A stretch of 64,000 nt of DNA, from NCBI RefSeq assembly GCF_900074915.1, contig NZ_LT222319.1, forward strand, positions 186,001 to 250,000. Reading direction: 5' to 3'. The DNA is from Pseudomonas cerasi (GTDB lineage: Bacteria > Pseudomonadota > Gammaproteobacteria > Pseudomonadales > Pseudomonadaceae). Below, piece by piece: positions 63,725 through 64,000 of the stretch. The translations under genes and the position numbers were made by a program. The notes under the pieces were generated by a model. It did no database searches and had not been told where the DNA came from. It saw only the letters and a list, made by a program, of their open reading frames with translations. How positions within the stretch are numbered: the first letter of the stretch is position 1; the number at the start of each line of letters is the position of its first letter.

Positions 63725-64000
63725 TGTAAAAATGACCCCCTAACGCCAACCTAGAATTGACCCCCCTGGGTAAAACTGGCGGCTTTGAGCTGCCAATATG
63801 TTGACCCAGGAGCAGTCTGTGGAAATTAAAGTGTTGGCCCGTCAGGGCCATGGCATCAAATTCATCGCCCGTGAGCTGGGTATTTCGCGTAACACCGTGC
63901 GCAAGTACCTGCGAAAGGCCCGGTCGCTACCCAGTGACAAGGTGAGACCCGCACGTCCGTGCAAAATCGACCCCTTCAAGGACTACCTGCACGAGCGTAT
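63725..64000 (+). mobile_element. IS21-family element, left end (continues beyond window)
   Basis: The end begins TGTAAAAATGACCCCCTAAC, with a sub-repeat AATTGACCCCCCTGGG, as in IS21-family termini, and is followed by istA. It is different from the element at 40904. Confidence 0.85.
63798..64000 (+). CDS. istA: IS21 transposase IstA, N-terminal part
   Basis: The frame from ATG 63798 reads MLTQEQSVEIKVLARQGHGI and FIARELGISRNTVRKYLRKA, the N-terminal HTH of IstA, and leaves the window after 67 codons. The segment GISRNTVRKYL is shared in pattern with the other istA here but the proteins are clearly distinct. Confidence 0.9.
   Translation, partial: MLTQEQSVEIKVLARQGHGIKFIARELGISRNTVRKYLRKARSLPSDKVRPARPCKIDPFKDYLHER

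Overview
The window is chromosomal DNA of a plant-associated pseudomonad, almost certainly a member of the Pseudomonas syringae group. The evidence is the core gene order (pckA, hslO, hslR, rimABK, gltP, cyaA, rnk, cyaY, lysA, dapF, xerC, sutA, amtB, glnK, ubiK), together with an AvrPphB/HopAR1 cysteine-protease type III effector preceded by a plausible HrpL (hrp) box. No rRNA gene or intact tRNA gene was found.

Region 1 (1-22.2 kb) is core genome. It covers gluconeogenesis (pckA), redox and heat-shock chaperones (hslO, and an hslR that is frameshifted here), the c-di-GMP/protease/glutamate-ligase operon rimABK that modifies ribosomal protein S6, glutamate uptake (gltP), class I adenylate cyclase, and the lptM-lysA-dapF-DUF484-xerC-HAD run. 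It ends with sutA, yjbQ, the ammonium-sensing pair glnK-amtB behind a candidate sigma-54 promoter, and ubiK. Region 2 (22.3-34.6 kb) is metabolic. A LysR regulator faces a run encoding an amino-acid-type ABC transporter (permease and ATPase fused in one chain, plus a binding protein), a PhyH dioxygenase, a class II aldolase, a flavin monooxygenase, RidA, a DUF1028 protein and an M20 deacetylase, which together look like uptake and catabolism of one nitrogenous compound. A secreted hypothetical protein, a divergent AraC/SDR pair and an acetyltransferase remnant follow.

Region 3 (34.8-43.5 kb) is an AT-richer accessory island and the most novel part. An N4/N6-type DNA methyltransferase diverges from a tight operon of three genes: an SMC/ABC-like ATPase with an internal zinc-binding CxxC pair, a 230-aa middle protein, and a PD-(D/E)xK nuclease-like protein. 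Between the two arms lie a perfect 16-bp inverted repeat and a small HTH regulator gene broken by two in-frame stop codons. This looks like an unclassified methylation-plus-ATPase/nuclease defence system. It is followed by a complete IS21-family element that abuts a 43-bp copy of a tRNA-Thr 3' end, a probable integration scar.

Region 4 (43.5-64 kb) holds a small MITE-like element, hopAR1, an integrase remnant and a decayed P2-like prophage. The prophage regulatory genes remain: a CI-like repressor, a Cro-like protein, an ymfL-type gene split by an IS5-family element, and an Ogr activator. The structural genes carry large deletions. One joins the terminase to the capsid gene tail-to-tail, and another has made an in-frame sheath/tape-measure/baseplate chimera. 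The tail-fibre and baseplate-hub genes look intact. The right end carries an AT-rich cargo gene, a two-gene operon behind a LexA-type SOS box, and a replication-type gene cut by a second IS21-family element that runs off the window.
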